64,000 bases of DNA from Sitta carolinensis (Eukaryota; Chordata; Aves; Passeriformes; Sittidae): assembly GCA_032173965.1 (NCBI GenBank), contig JAVUNC010000004.1:27257001-27321000 (forward strand), given 5' to 3'. The notes under the pieces were generated by a model. That model saw only the letters and a program-made list of their open reading frames with translations, had not been told where the DNA came from and did not search any database. A program made the translations under genes and the position numbers. The stretch's first letter is position 1; each line of letters starts with the position of its first letter. Shown piece by piece: positions 1 through 11,488 of the stretch.

Positions 1-503
1 GGTCTTGTATCCTCATATCATTGCACTAATGTCTGTCTCAGTGCTACCTACTGTACTTAGGGGCAGTTTTCTGTGTCTCTCCATAGTTACTGCTGGCTTC
101 TGATTTATCTATACCTTTATCGTAGGCTTGGATATGGCCAGAGATCACTGTTGCACAGTAAAAGCACAATTAATATGTTTTTCACCTTTCTCTTTCAGTC
201 CCTTATGTATGGGAAATTTCTGGACAATAAACGCTCACAACAGCTGGATTTATGTCAGTATACCCCATAAACCTCTGTTGCTAAGTATACTTGGTATTTG
301 GGGATTGGAGATAACACACCTTTTCCACAAATTTGAATGCAAATTAATTGTCATGGCACTGGATGATTTTATGTGAATCCTCCAGGAGAAAATATAGTTT
401 AACTCACCTTGTAGGATGCACCTGTGTGGGAACCAGGACATACTTCTGACTGTCCTGGGAAGATTTATAAGTTGCAAGAATTTAGATAGAATGATAATTA
501 GTA
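1..503. other. Non-genic AT-rich flank
   Basis: Only short overlapping open frames of 65-82 codons occur here, on both strands. None shows a domain, signal peptide or repeated residue pattern, and none has a plausible exon structure. I see no transposon signature in this stretch. Confidence 0.5.
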
Positions 504-960
504 TATCACAGGGTGAAAAAGTAGAATTTTGGGGTTTTATAGTGTGATATCAGGAGGCAAAAATGGAGGAAATTGGGTGTGTCCCTCTCCTTCTTCTTTG
601 TCTCTTGTTCTTGATCTTCTGTGGTGGTGTGGCACATTTTGGTTGGTCTAAAATAAAAGTACACTGTTCAATGTACTTAATAGGTATCGGAGAGTTGTAA
701 ATAAAGCATACATAATTTTTAGTATACGAGATAGCCCTGTCCCAAAAGGCAGAGAGTCTGACAAAATCTGGCCTGCAAGAAAGAACTCGGTGGGCCAGAG
801 CCAATATATGTGATAACAAAAAAATAAACAAATCCCTGAACAAAAGAACAAACGATCTCGACCTCTTCTTCATATGCCGGGCTGGGGGAAAACAGAAAGC
901 CTTCACAGAGACAAAGACTGAGACAAAGTTAAGTCAGGTAGAAGGCAAGCTCAGAAGCCC
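504..960 (+). mobile_element. ERV LTR-like segment, degenerate
   Basis: The segment has the layout of a retroviral LTR: a pyrimidine-rich part, then a polyadenylation signal AATAAA at 700-705 (a second AATAAA lies near 653), then a moderately GC-rich tail that includes a stretch reading 'ggcctgcaagaaagaactcg'. The left edge may be the TATCACAGGG near 504, a decayed form of the TGTCACAG start seen at 19727. I could not find a target-site duplication or a TG...CA pair, so both edges are approximate. The family call rests on remembered resemblance to songbird LTRs. The 118-codon minus-strand frame here (550-906) has no recognisable domain and is probably a by-product. Confidence 0.4.
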
Positions 961-1078
961 CAGAAAAAAACAAACAAAACAACACGCAAAAACCATTTTT
1001 TATATTTTTATATTTATAAAACCTGACACACCTCTCTTCAGTAGACATTGTTAGGATGCATATGAGACTGATGGCTCC

Positions 1079-1400
1079 ATGAGGTTGAGAGCTGGGAATG
1101 CTGGGGTCTCCCCCACCAGGGAGAGTCAGGGCAGAGTCAGGCAGCCAGGACTCATTCTATCCCTTCAGCCAGCAGTCGGGCAACCAGATAGAACTGGGTC
1201 TCTGCCAGCCCCATCATCATGGTTATACCAGGGGACAGGAAAGGCTCAAGGACGGGCCAGGACATGAGCCCGCAGGTGGGGTTCAGGATCATGCCCAGTG
1301 AGCGGGCCCAGAGTTAGACACAGTCCCATAATGTCTGGGCAAGACCATGGGGAATAGGATGGGCCAAAGCCATGCAAGGATTTCAGCCAACAGGCCAGGG
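1079..1400. other. GC-rich patch, unassigned
   Basis: About 320 bases are clearly richer in G and C than the surroundings, with several CpG dinucleotides. Overlapping open frames of 62, 67 and 90 codons occur but none is recognisable. The patch lies just downstream of the LTR-like segment at 504-960, so it may be the internal leader of the same retroviral insertion or a separate decayed LTR. I see no primer-binding site and no polyadenylation signal, so this remains a guess. Confidence 0.35.
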
Positions 1401-4400
1401 TCAACATCAGGCAGAACTCATTTTCTTCTAAGCTGCATGATTTAAGATATTTACAGATGAACTTGAAATAGATAGCTGCTCTTTCATGTTCAAATTCTTG
1501 GATCATTGACTTTTCCATAAAATTTATTTGTCACGTAGAATATTCACAGATTTCTGAATAATAGTCACTGATTGTGGAAGCATAATTGACCATCTGTAGG
1601 TATCCATATACATTCTAAAAATTAGTGTCTATGCAGTTTATTTTTAACTTCAATTTGCTATGTAGTGTCCATCTCCTTGAAATACGTCACCAGTTCCGTA
1701 CTGTCAGTAAGAGGTCATGGTAACTGTCACTTACTTTCATGTCTGTGTGAATCTTCTGCTTCTATCACTCTGTAGACTACAAACATCTGGCAAGCCGCAA
1801 AGTGTGGTGTGTCTCTGTCAGCTGCTGGAAACATCCAGGCTTCTGCAATTATCTTAGTAAAATGGGGTTTGAGGGTTTTTTTTGCTTTCTTTAAGCTACT
1901 TTAGTCCCAGCTTATCTATTATTTTTATAAATCAGTGTGTTTAGGATTACTCATAGCTGGGTTTGAAGAAGAACTGAAATCAGGCAGGCCACTGATCTGT
2001 TGTTTGTAAGTTGTAGCTTGGTTGCAGACACAGCTGCTAACTGGGTGGCAGCTGCCTTCTGTGAAGTGTGTTTGATAACTGTGGGATTGGATTGTGGCAC
2101 AGCAGCAAACATGCTTAGTATTTGAAATATTTCCATCCTCAAGCAATGAATATGTTTTGATTTTTTTTCAGAACCCTGAAATCTATATCCATTTACTGAG
2201 TATATTTTTATCTAACATGAACACTCTTTTTCAACATTTGTGAGACACTGGGCACAGCTTTACCTGTTTTGTGTTGATGTCTTTTTCTCTGTTGCTTTCA
2301 GCTTGCATATGCATTCTATAGTACTTGTTGTTTTCATGCTTTCCCAGGATAGTTCATTGGTTCAGGCATGGCTTTTTTGGTATAAGAGAAGTAAATCACA
2401 TGCATCTCAAATTTATACATTAGGATATCTTCAGTATTTTAAATGTTACATATGGTTGTGAACACTAACTTAAGTGTCTATTTTTAATTATCTTCTAGTG
2501 TTGTTGATGCCATTTTTAAAAAACATGCCAAAAACCCCCAAAATTTTTATGCCCGTATAGTCTTTCTTGTATGAGTCATAGAACTTATTAAAATGCTTTC
2601 ATCAATTATTTCACTATCTGAAGGATGATGTTTTGGTAGGAGTCCCATGCAACTGTAGGAGTTTGTCTGTATCATGCTCAAATCTCACAGTCTACAATAA
2701 ACTACATAAAGTTGCTTTTCTTTCCCTGGAATATACTCTGAAAAATGGGACGCAGGGCTTGACCCTGATAGTCTTTTGAATGTAAAGACTATCCAATTAT
2801 GAAACCTTTATGAATCTGGAATATAAGTGCTTCCACATTTCTAACTTTAAGAAGCTGTCAACTCTCCCTGGACATTCAGCTTTGTTCTCTTTCTTTTTAC
2901 CCTTCACCTCTTTCTTTGCCCCCTCCTTTTCTTTGTGTAAATAGCAATAAAGTTTTACCATTTTTCTCCCATACATTAATTCCGTGTAACTAAATTTTTC
3001 CTGATAGTGCTTCAAAGCTTGATCATATCTTTTTTGTTTGTGTTTTTTGTTTTTTGTTTTTTTTTTTTAATACTAACACAACATTTGTTTGACAACATTT
3101 CCGTTGGTAGGAATGCTTTTTTTGACTAGTATACTCTCTTTCACAGGGATTACCTACATTGACAATTCCTACATTGTAATAAATAACGTTTACTGAGTGA
3201 TAAAAGTTTTCTGGGTCCTAAAATCAAACAGGTTCTTTATTAATTGTAGTCATTGCACATCTTGGACAACCCCTGAGTGTTTCAGCTCACATTAAGAACT
3301 TAATAACCTGCTGTTAATCGCAACAAATCTTTCTTTTTTGTAGCCTACAGTTCTCTTAGAGTTTCCAGATACTGTTTCAGATGAACCTTTAAACAACTTG
3401 TCCTGAGCTTCTTAAATCAGTAAGTCAGTAAATTGTTACAGTAAATGTGTGTATCAGCAGCTCACCTATTCTGAGTGATCTTTCCTCTTCTGATCAGTTC
3501 TCAATTTCTACACATTCATATCAGGACTGAAGGCTGAGCCCTTGTGAGACGGGTTGTTTAGTACACAGTTCTCACTGAGAGCAGTTTCCCAATTTGCCGT
3601 CAACATGATATGTAGTAAAAGGTCACAGGAGATAATGCTTTGTAGGAAGTTCCTTAGCCTGATTATATTCAATATCATTTAGATCTGGAATAAGAAACTG
3701 GTGAAAATTAGGACAATAAAAATGATATATCAGCCTTCTGTCATGAATGTTTGCTACTTCCTGACCCCTTTTTGGTCTCTTGAACTGCACAGTTTCTGAG
3801 CTGGATGGTAATTACAGTATCTCACTATTTAATAGCTCTTGCAAATGTCATTAATTCTTTGGCAGTTAGACATGTTAGGAAAGAGAAACAATTTTCTCTA
3901 CTGCTGACCACTATTGAATCACAATTCACTCTGACAATATAGTGACTGTAAAAGTGATGGCAATCCACTTTTTAAATGTTATAGAAGTTTTTCCTTTTGA
4001 TTACGGTTAAAGAAATAAGAAAGTAAAATTTTTATTTTCTGTGAAAACATGTACAGATGAGTTTGAGAAACTGTGATGGGCATGTGAAGTTAGTCTTAAA
4101 CTAGTAGGGAGACTGTAAAGCACTTGTCAGAGCAAAAGCCACGTACACAGCATGGTTCAAACTGATGCCTCAAGGCTGCACCAAAACCAAGTTCATTGAA
4201 ATGTGATTTTCAAAACTAAAGCCTACTTGTGAATCTTCTCATGCTTTTCACCTTTGGAATGAGGAATCAGCCACACAGTATTTGGAAAGCTATAAAACTT
4301 TCTCAGGTCCTTTGAAATCTTGGATGTAGACACATGCACACTGCTTTTCCATCTCCTAAATGTTTACCAGGAAAACCCTAACTCAATTCAACCTGTGGAC

Positions 4401-5319
4401 ACCTACATGCAGTCAGAGTGCATGGCTGAAGACCATGCTGCTGGAGACTGAGTACTGCCTCCTCTTATTTAGTCTTGTTTTAGCATTTTGTTTTTGCAAG
4501 TTTAGAAAATCATTATGTTGATATTACAGACTGTTGCCACGATATCCTTAATATTTGCACTGCAGTGGAATTAGCAGAAAATAACATCCCCCTAACTACT
4601 GTTATTGCAACATAGTAATCCTCCCTTTTCCCTTACTCTAAAGCATGATAGAAACGTGGATAGGGTCTTCAATTCTTTCATTCTAGACTACAGGCCCATA
4701 TTATGTTTTATATTATGTGTTTGTCATTTCTAATTTGGCTCTGTACTAATTGCACAGCTGAGCCTCCACTCCCTGTACATTTTTGAACTTCAATGTATTT
4801 TATACTTTATGCTGCTACTGACTACAGCACACATCTCTTTTCCCTCCCAGCTGTGTATTCAGTGCTCAACGAGCTTTTCACTATGCTTTACTTGAGCAGA
4901 GGAATAACAGACCACATTTTTCAACACTTTCTCAAATTCTTACTCCTTGTTGACAACTGCCTGTAGTTTTTGCATGGTGTGGTTAATGTCTTACTAAGAA
5001 AGCCTTTATCACAGAGAAATTAAATGTGAAAAATCCCAAGCACACAACTCTGCAACACATAATGATTCAGGCATGGTGAGGAGGTGGTAATAAACACCTG
5101 ACATTCTCTGTACTTATCTCCTGCACATTATTGCATGACATGTTTTTCCACTATATTTTATGATCTTTATCCACAGTTGTCAGTGCAGCTGTGGCAATGT
5201 TCAGTTCTGTGGCTGAGTGCTAGACAAAGATCTACATGCCAGGAACAAAACAAGGAAGAACAGAGAGCTCTGCAAGGAACTGGCAGCTTGAACTGACAGC
5301 TTTGTGAGAAAGCCTGACC
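1401..5319. other. Non-genic AT-rich interval
   Basis: Nearly 4 kb without a supportable gene. The longest frames are 72-73 codons and unrecognised. A T-rich tract with interspersed G lies at 3029-3068. I see no CR1 or LTR sequence here, although very old copies could escape inspection by eye. Confidence 0.5.
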
Positions 5320-5950
5320 CAGCTTACGTTTTACCAGTCAGAGTTGAAGTAGTTACCAACATTACTGAAAAGGTTATGAGTGCTTTCATCACTTCTGTCT
5401 TTACCACCAGTGTTGGGCCCCCAGCCTTGGGAACAAAAATGCAGGTTGCTGCAAACACAGACCCACTATCAGTGGATAAGTGGGCTAGTGCAGGAGATTG
5501 ATCCCTGCAAATAAAAAGGCCCTGACAATACACATCCAAGAGAGATCTTAGAAGAGCTGACTGACATTGTTGAGAGACCATTCTCCATAACCTTTAAAAA
5601 GTCACTTGAAGAAGGCTAATGTCACCCTCATATAAAAAGGGTTTAAAGGAGGTTCCAGGAAATTTTAAATTCATGAGTCATACTTTAGTCCCTGGGAAAG
5701 TTACGGAATGAATCCATAGGGGCTATCACAATTCAAATGAAGCATGTGTTTGAGAAAAGCCAGCATGGATTCATCAAGGGTAAATTTTCTTGACAAATCT
5801 GATCGCCTTCTATGACAAAATAACCTCCTCAGCTGATGTGGTATGAGCACAGGACATTGTCTACCTGGATTTCTCCAAGGCTTTTGGCATTGTCTCCACA
5901 GACTCCCTGGAGCAGATCATAGACAAGTGGTCCAAGAACTTGCTAAAAAG
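5320..5950 (+). mobile_element. CR1 LINE, internal ORF2 fragment
   Basis: This is a piece of the reverse-transcriptase ORF of a CR1 non-LTR retrotransposon, in sense orientation. An early part, near 5365-5430, encodes EKVMSAFITSVFTTS, which matches the CR1 region normally read as an 'FFASVFTSK'-type motif. Further on, 5670-5800 keeps the block coding for a proline-glycine-lysine stretch and 'SQHGFIKGK'. At about 5859-5897 it encodes VYLDFSKAFGIVS, the hallmark RT motif whose first Asp is catalytic. The fragment lacks both the 5' end and the CR1 3' tail, and several stops and frameshifts break it, so it is dead. A T-rich tract at 5994-6023 follows shortly after. Confidence 0.85.
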
Positions 5951-7423
5951 CACAGAAAAGAGAAACATGAAGGTTTCAGACCATTCTTACTGGGTTTTTT
6001 TTTTTTGTTTGTTTTGTTTTTCTTAAATTTAAAAATATTCCAATAATAAAACAAAGGATACACGTGCCTTCTTCAAAATATCTAATACATGCTGGTTTAT
6101 AAAGGATGAGAAATATAGGTGCAAATTTCTGTCTGGTTTACTTGGACATGATGAAACTGACGAAAGTGCACCTCCTATTTGCTGTATATTTTCTATCTTC
6201 AGTTTAGTGTAGAACTGATGGAATTATGCATATCCTTATTGATGACACTGTTTCACTAGGTATGAATAATTAAATACACAATATTTGTAAAAGAACAGAT
6301 TCAATAGCCTGGAAGTTGGAAAAGTTAAGGAAAACTGAGGTTAACAGTTTCAAAAAAAAAAAATACAATCATTTTCTGGAGAAAAACAACTCAAATACAA
6401 GAGGGTGTGATTAATCATTTAGAGCTGCCTCGTGTTTATTGATTATTAGAAATTAATCCAGAACAACCGTACAATAAGAACATGTGATTTCAATAGCTTT
6501 TATGAGTATATAGATGCTTGAATGTTTCCAAAAAACGTGAGGGCATGTTCCTCTGGGCTTTTTATTACTAATTCTATTTTGGTGTTGAGAAAAAAAAGAT
6601 TGCAATTAAAATAATAATGAAATCAGATATTACAGAGCATCTTAGTAAATTTTTTTGGGAGGCCATCTTCTTAAATTCAATATCACTGCAAATGTTGGGT
6701 TATTATGATAATACTTCATGCCAATATCTGGGTCCCTTCTCTCATTTGTAAACTTTTTTTGAGGATGTCAAGGTAACAGGTTACAAAGAATTTGGTTTTC
6801 ACGCAATCGTCTAAAAAACATAAAAGGGAAAAAAGAACATACTGGGACAATGACAACTGGGCATACTCTGTTATTCCAAATTTTTGATATTTTTCTGTTT
6901 GGTTGTTTGGTTAATTGGTTGGGTTTTGGTGTTTGGTTGGTGGTTTTTTTGAGGGGGACAGCTGATGGTTTGTGCATGTTTGTGGATCTTTATTCCAAAG
7001 ACAACACTAACACAATTTGAGAGATGGCTTGCACTTCCAGGAGAGAAATAACTGTCTTCTGGTGAACTCTGATAGATAAAGAGATTCTTTGGCACAAGAG
7101 ATTTGGAAGGGCATCTTAACTCCCAGAGTTCTTGAAAAAGTGCTGACATGTTCTCATGGAATTTTGTGTTTGAATAATTTTAAATATTATAATTTCATTA
7201 ATAAAAGAATATCTGGGAGTTCAGGCACAGGAAATTTGTTTGTCAGCAATGATAGGGTTTTTTTTACTTTAAAGGAGTTTGAAGAAAAAAAAAATGAGAG
7301 AAATTATGCATACTATCAGTCTGTAATGAGAATGATAAAAATGAAGACAGGAACATATAAGAAAACAGGAAGCACCAAGATCAGTTCTGTGTTAGGATCT
7401 GGTTATTAAAATTAACAGAGAGA
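5951..7423. other. Non-genic interval with T-rich tracts
   Basis: Unique AT-rich DNA. It holds a T/G-rich tract at 5994-6023 and a TTGGTT-rich stretch at about 6895-6955. Frames of 92 codons (minus, 6871-7149) and 106 codons (plus, 7089-7409) show no domain and are rich in residues encoded by A/T codons. Confidence 0.45.
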
Positions 7424-8122
7424 TGTCTCTGCACAAATTAAGGTGCAAATAAGACCATATTCCAAAGTCGATAATATGGATTTTATTTAACAGTAAATGT
7501 GAAGGGGAGAGAGAGAGAAAGAAATAGAAAAAGAGGTGGCACAAGAGAAAGAAAGTGACAGAGACACAGATTATAAGGAACTTTACCAGTACATGGATTC
7601 TTATGTATGGTCTCCCATTGATCTTCTTCTTCTGATGTTCTCAGTGGTAAGGGTCCCTCAGAAGAGATTAATACACATTTCGGCCGGGTGGGAGTGCCCA
7701 GGTACCTCCCTGGGTGGGGGACAAGTTTGACACTGTCCCTTGCAGCAGACTGTATCCATTGCATCACTTTGTGTCATGTGCAAGGCTGGTTCAAGGCCTC
7801 AGGAATCAGTCGGGGGCAGGGGGGGCATTCTGGGGTCTCTGATGGTTTCTGACACTCCTCAGCTGCCTCTCAGGAGGATGTCCTGTGTGTGTGTGTCCTT
7901 CCCAGGGTGGGGGTTTGCAACTGAGCCAGTTTGTGTAAGGGAGGATGGCTGTTCACTCCCTCTGACCAGAGGTGACACCACACACCCAAAACTCTCCTCC
8001 TCCCCCTTTGACTGGGGAGGATGAGTGCAAACCTGGCCTCAGCAGATGAACCTGTGGGCTATGGCCTTCCCCACCACAAACCCAGCCAGAGCTCATTTTC
8101 AGGACAGCTGCTGGGTTTGACA
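7424..8122 (-). mobile_element. ERV LTR-like segment on the minus strand
   Basis: The segment is GC-rich against an AT-rich background. Read on the minus strand it has LTR order. It starts with a possible TGTCAAACCCAGCAG at 8122 and continues through a CpG-poor GC-rich U3-like part. It then shows a TTATAATC box near 7579, a pyrimidine-rich run, and a polyadenylation signal AATAAA at about 7479-7484. The remaining 60 or so bases would be U5, possibly ending at the TGTCTCTG at 7424 (plus strand). I could not find a target-site duplication, so the edges are estimates. Frames of 94 and 94 codons within it have no domain. Confidence 0.5.
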
Positions 8123-9394
8123 TTCCTGATAGATACATTCTTCTTCCTTAGCCTTGTTTACCTCCTAGACATGAGATAATTGAACAATAGGAATAATAAT
8201 TTTTATCTGATATCGAACTCCCTTAGGAGGAATTTGTCCAGTCCACAGTCCAAAGTTACAGGCAGGAGGCATATTCAGGGAGGGATGGGCTTTGGGGGTC
8301 ACAATTTCTTTATACATTTTTTTAATAAATGACAAAATTCCTTCATAATAATGTTTAAGCCATTAACTGTAACATTTTAGTCTATTACACTCTGGACTCA
8401 GGTGAATGAGACAGTTGCCTTGGGAACAGACTGCTAGGGCAGTAAATATGCTGAAGCTGTTGCTTTCTTTCTCCTACCGGACACCAAAAAAAGTATTTCT
8501 CTCTGTGTATCCCAATCTCTGTGATAAACTGAAATTTCCTGATGCCAAATTCCCATAATGTCCCTCCAACAGCCACAGAGCAAGTCAAGTCTGCAAAGGA
8601 TTTACTCCTGTCTTTGACCTTTCACTTCTCCAGGTAAGAGAAGGCTGGTTCTTCAACTCCAGAGTAACAATGATAACTCTGTGCAAACTTCTGAGAAGCC
8701 TTGAGCTGGTTTTCAGAAATAGTAATTACAGAAAATCAGAAAGAAATTCCAATTATTAAATACTTAGTACTATAACCCTGTAATGAACAAAAGGAAATCC
8801 TCTCTTCTAATCCAAGAAACATTATGAGCGCACTGAGCATCTCTACATAAGATAAATTTAAATTAGTAGGTCCCACATTCATGGATTTTATTAAAGTTTC
8901 CTAAAACTTTTAAAATAAAACAAGTCTGCTGATTACCATTTAGTTCAGCACTTTTACATGTGTTAGAGAGTCTTCCAGAAGCAATTTGGTCTTGAGAAGT
9001 CATAGCCAAATCCCAAAGGTTAACATTTTGTAGGATTGGGTGAAATAAGATGATGTTTCTACCAATTGCATACTTTTTCCTAAACGTGAATTCAGAATGG
9101 TCAGCTGTGACATCTACAGCAAAGGAGCCTAAAGATTTCTTTTGGAACTCATATTTTTTCAAAGAGAAGGCAGATAAAATGATATTTCTGTATTTAATAA
9201 ATATTTTACTGTGTAAAAATACTACATTTCTGACACCGACATAGTTCAAGAAACCTTACTGACAGATTCTTGAATTACCACAAAATTTTTATCTAAAAGA
9301 ACCCAGACAAAACAGTCAGACAATAGTGCAGCTTGATTTTTATTAAATTGTTGTGTCTGAGACTTGTTCCACACTGGTTGCTAAACGTCACAAA
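8123..9394. other. Non-genic interval
   Basis: No supportable gene. It includes one 128-codon uninterrupted minus-strand frame (8863-9249) with no recognised domain, treated separately as an observation. The stretch at 8390-8590 is slightly richer in GC but shows no transposon hallmark I can name. Confidence 0.45.
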
Positions 9395-9450
9395 GTCATA
9401 GAATCATCTACCGTTCTTAGTTGGAAGGGATCCACAAGGATCATCAAAGT
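9395..9450 (-). mobile_element. CR1 LINE 3'-end fragment
   Basis: A short inverted CR1 tail. The plus strand reads 'catagaatcat', then 'ttggaagggatccacaagg', then 'atcatcaaagt'. That is the complement of the conserved CR1 3' untranslated end and its ATTCTATGA-type terminal repeat. Only the last 50-60 bases of the element remain, which is typical of severe 5' truncation during CR1 insertion. Confidence 0.75.
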
Positions 9451-9816
9451 GGCAAAATGTAACTAAAATTTCCATGTTGGTGCATGCATTGCCCAAATGT
9501 CATACTAATGCTTTACCTTCTACAATGTCGGGAGAAAATTTCATCTGGATAAAATATGGAACTATTATAAATAAGCAAAAAAAAAGATGCATAGATACAC
9601 ACACAATCATAAATTAAGTACACGACTGATAAGAATGACTCAGCACCCTGGATAGCAGAAATTGTTCCATAATGTGATTGCTGCAGCTCAGATACCTCAT
9701 TTAATTTTCTCAACAATTGGAAACAGATTTATTTTAGTAAATATTTTGTATTGCAAAATGGTATTAATTATGCTGCTCTCTGTCCATGTACTGTGTCCCC
9801 AAAAATTTGTTAAGAA

Positions 9817-9854
9817 TTTAAACTTTGTGTTTTAAACTTTGTGTTTTAAACTTA
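9817..9854. repeat. 14-bp tandem repeat, about 2.7 copies
   Basis: The unit TTTAAACTTTGTGT occurs at 9817-9830 and 9831-9844, followed by a partial third copy to 9854. The copies are identical, so the expansion is recent or maintained by slippage. Confidence 0.9.
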
Positions 9855-10242
9855 TGTATTTTTTGCAGGTATTCTGATACATACATTACCTAAACGAAGA
9901 ATATAGCTAGAGATCACATTGCCTAATATCATCAGAAAACTGACATTTTACCCAAGAGACATTTAGCCTTAGATTTGTCCTTTTGTTTTGTTGCAACAAA
10001 GTTTGTCTGTTTCTCTTGTGAAAGCTGGATAGGACTCTATCAGTTTTAAATCATCATAAACAACTTAAGATATCTATCTCTGGGCTACATCTGACAGTTA
10101 TGTAAGAAATGTTGTATGCGTGCTAGCAGAACTAGATTAACCCAAAACTAGCTGGTACTGACAAAGAGGGTCTTGTGTATCAGCCAGGCCTCCCTGGATA
10201 GTGTACAGTAGTGGTATTTTCTTCATGACTGGAGGCAAAAGG

Positions 10243-10285
<43 letters not shown>
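10243..10285. repeat. Poly(A) homopolymer, 43 bases
   Basis: An uninterrupted run of 43 A residues, the longest homopolymer in the window. No LINE or SINE body is recognisable immediately upstream, and CR1 elements do not end in poly(A). It is therefore best read as a slippage product, or as the tail of an unrecognised retrocopy. Confidence 0.95.
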
Positions 10286-10287
<2 letters not shown>

Positions 10288-10726
10288 TGCAGAAGAAAAT
10301 GCTCTAATCTTCCAGAGAGAAAATAATAGGAACAGTATATCTATTATCACAGAACTGAAGCTACATCTCTTGCATATCCAAGGAAGGACCAGAACAGTAC
10401 TTTGTTCAAGAAAAATATCTCCAAGCATAATAACCTAGGAAATTCTAGAATTAAGGTTGCTTTTCAACTGTGCACCTCCTTGTAACTTTGCAAGTACATA
10501 AAAATTGTACAATTGCATTTTTATTCTCGCCACCTCCTCTTCCCCCAGGACTATGTCATGAAGTGTGTAAAATGGATGATCCTCATGGGGGAAAAAAAAG
10601 GGTTCAATATTTTTTCTTCTCTTTCTATTTTCCCTCTACAGCTGTATATTTCATTTATTAGACTGTATTGAAACCATGGCCTCAAGACAGTTACTGCTTT
10701 TGTTGTAGCTTTTTCTATCACAGTCA

Positions 10727-10739
10727 TTGCTATGGCAAC
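10727..10739. promoter_or_regulatory. RFX X-box-like site
   Basis: The sequence TTGCTATGGCAAC is an imperfect inverted repeat matching the X-box bound by RFX-family factors. It lies in non-repetitive DNA. One motif of this length can arise by chance, so function is inferred only. Confidence 0.3.
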
Positions 10740-11432
10740 AGAGTATTTCACAAGCATGCAGAAACTTGTTTCACAAATTTCTGCAGAAGTGAGGTTTTTA
10801 ACTAAAGTTCTGTATTTAAAAATGGCAAAATCACAAATTAAATGAACTGATAAATTTTGTTACAGAAAATTCTACTTAAATACAGATTTTTAAATACTTT
10901 TCAACTGAAATTTTAACTGATTGTACCTTTAAAAATAGAATTTAATATAGAGAGTTATTTGAATATGCAGCATTCTAAAGAAGAATGTTGAGAATAGTCA
11001 GAAAAATCTTACAATACAAAAATCTTAGAATACTAAAAGTAGTCAGAAAAATTGAGCAGAGATCATGAATTAGGAGTAGATAGTAAAAATTCTCAAAAGT
11101 AATTTTGAATCTTTTTTTTGAGATCAAAGTAAAACACAGCAGATACCATATGAATATGTGTAGCAATATAAATACAGTGGAAAAAGTAACAGAGCTGCTG
11201 TGTATGAAGTTAGTAAAGGTTTAAGTGACAGGAAAATAATACTGACCACAAGTTAGCGAAGACGGAATAGGAATGAGAGGTGAAAACTTCATGTATCATC
11301 ACTTAGTAAAACTCAAAAGCATAATAAACTCAAAATGTCCCCTCTTTAGTTTCTGAATTCTCTCTAGGAGGAAATCAAAATGGAAGGAACTTATTTCAGG
11401 GATTCTTCAAAGATGTTTGAGGAAAAAAATTC

Positions 11433-11488
11433 GGTTTTTTTTTGTTTTTGTTTTTGTTTTTTTGTTTTTTGTTTTTTTGGGTTTTTTT
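11433..11488. repeat. T/G-rich (TTTTTG)n tract
   Basis: Imperfect repeats of T-runs separated by single G residues. Similar tracts, or their CAAAA complements, occur at 3029-3068, 5994-6023, 27899-27974 and 49507-49565. Confidence 0.85.
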
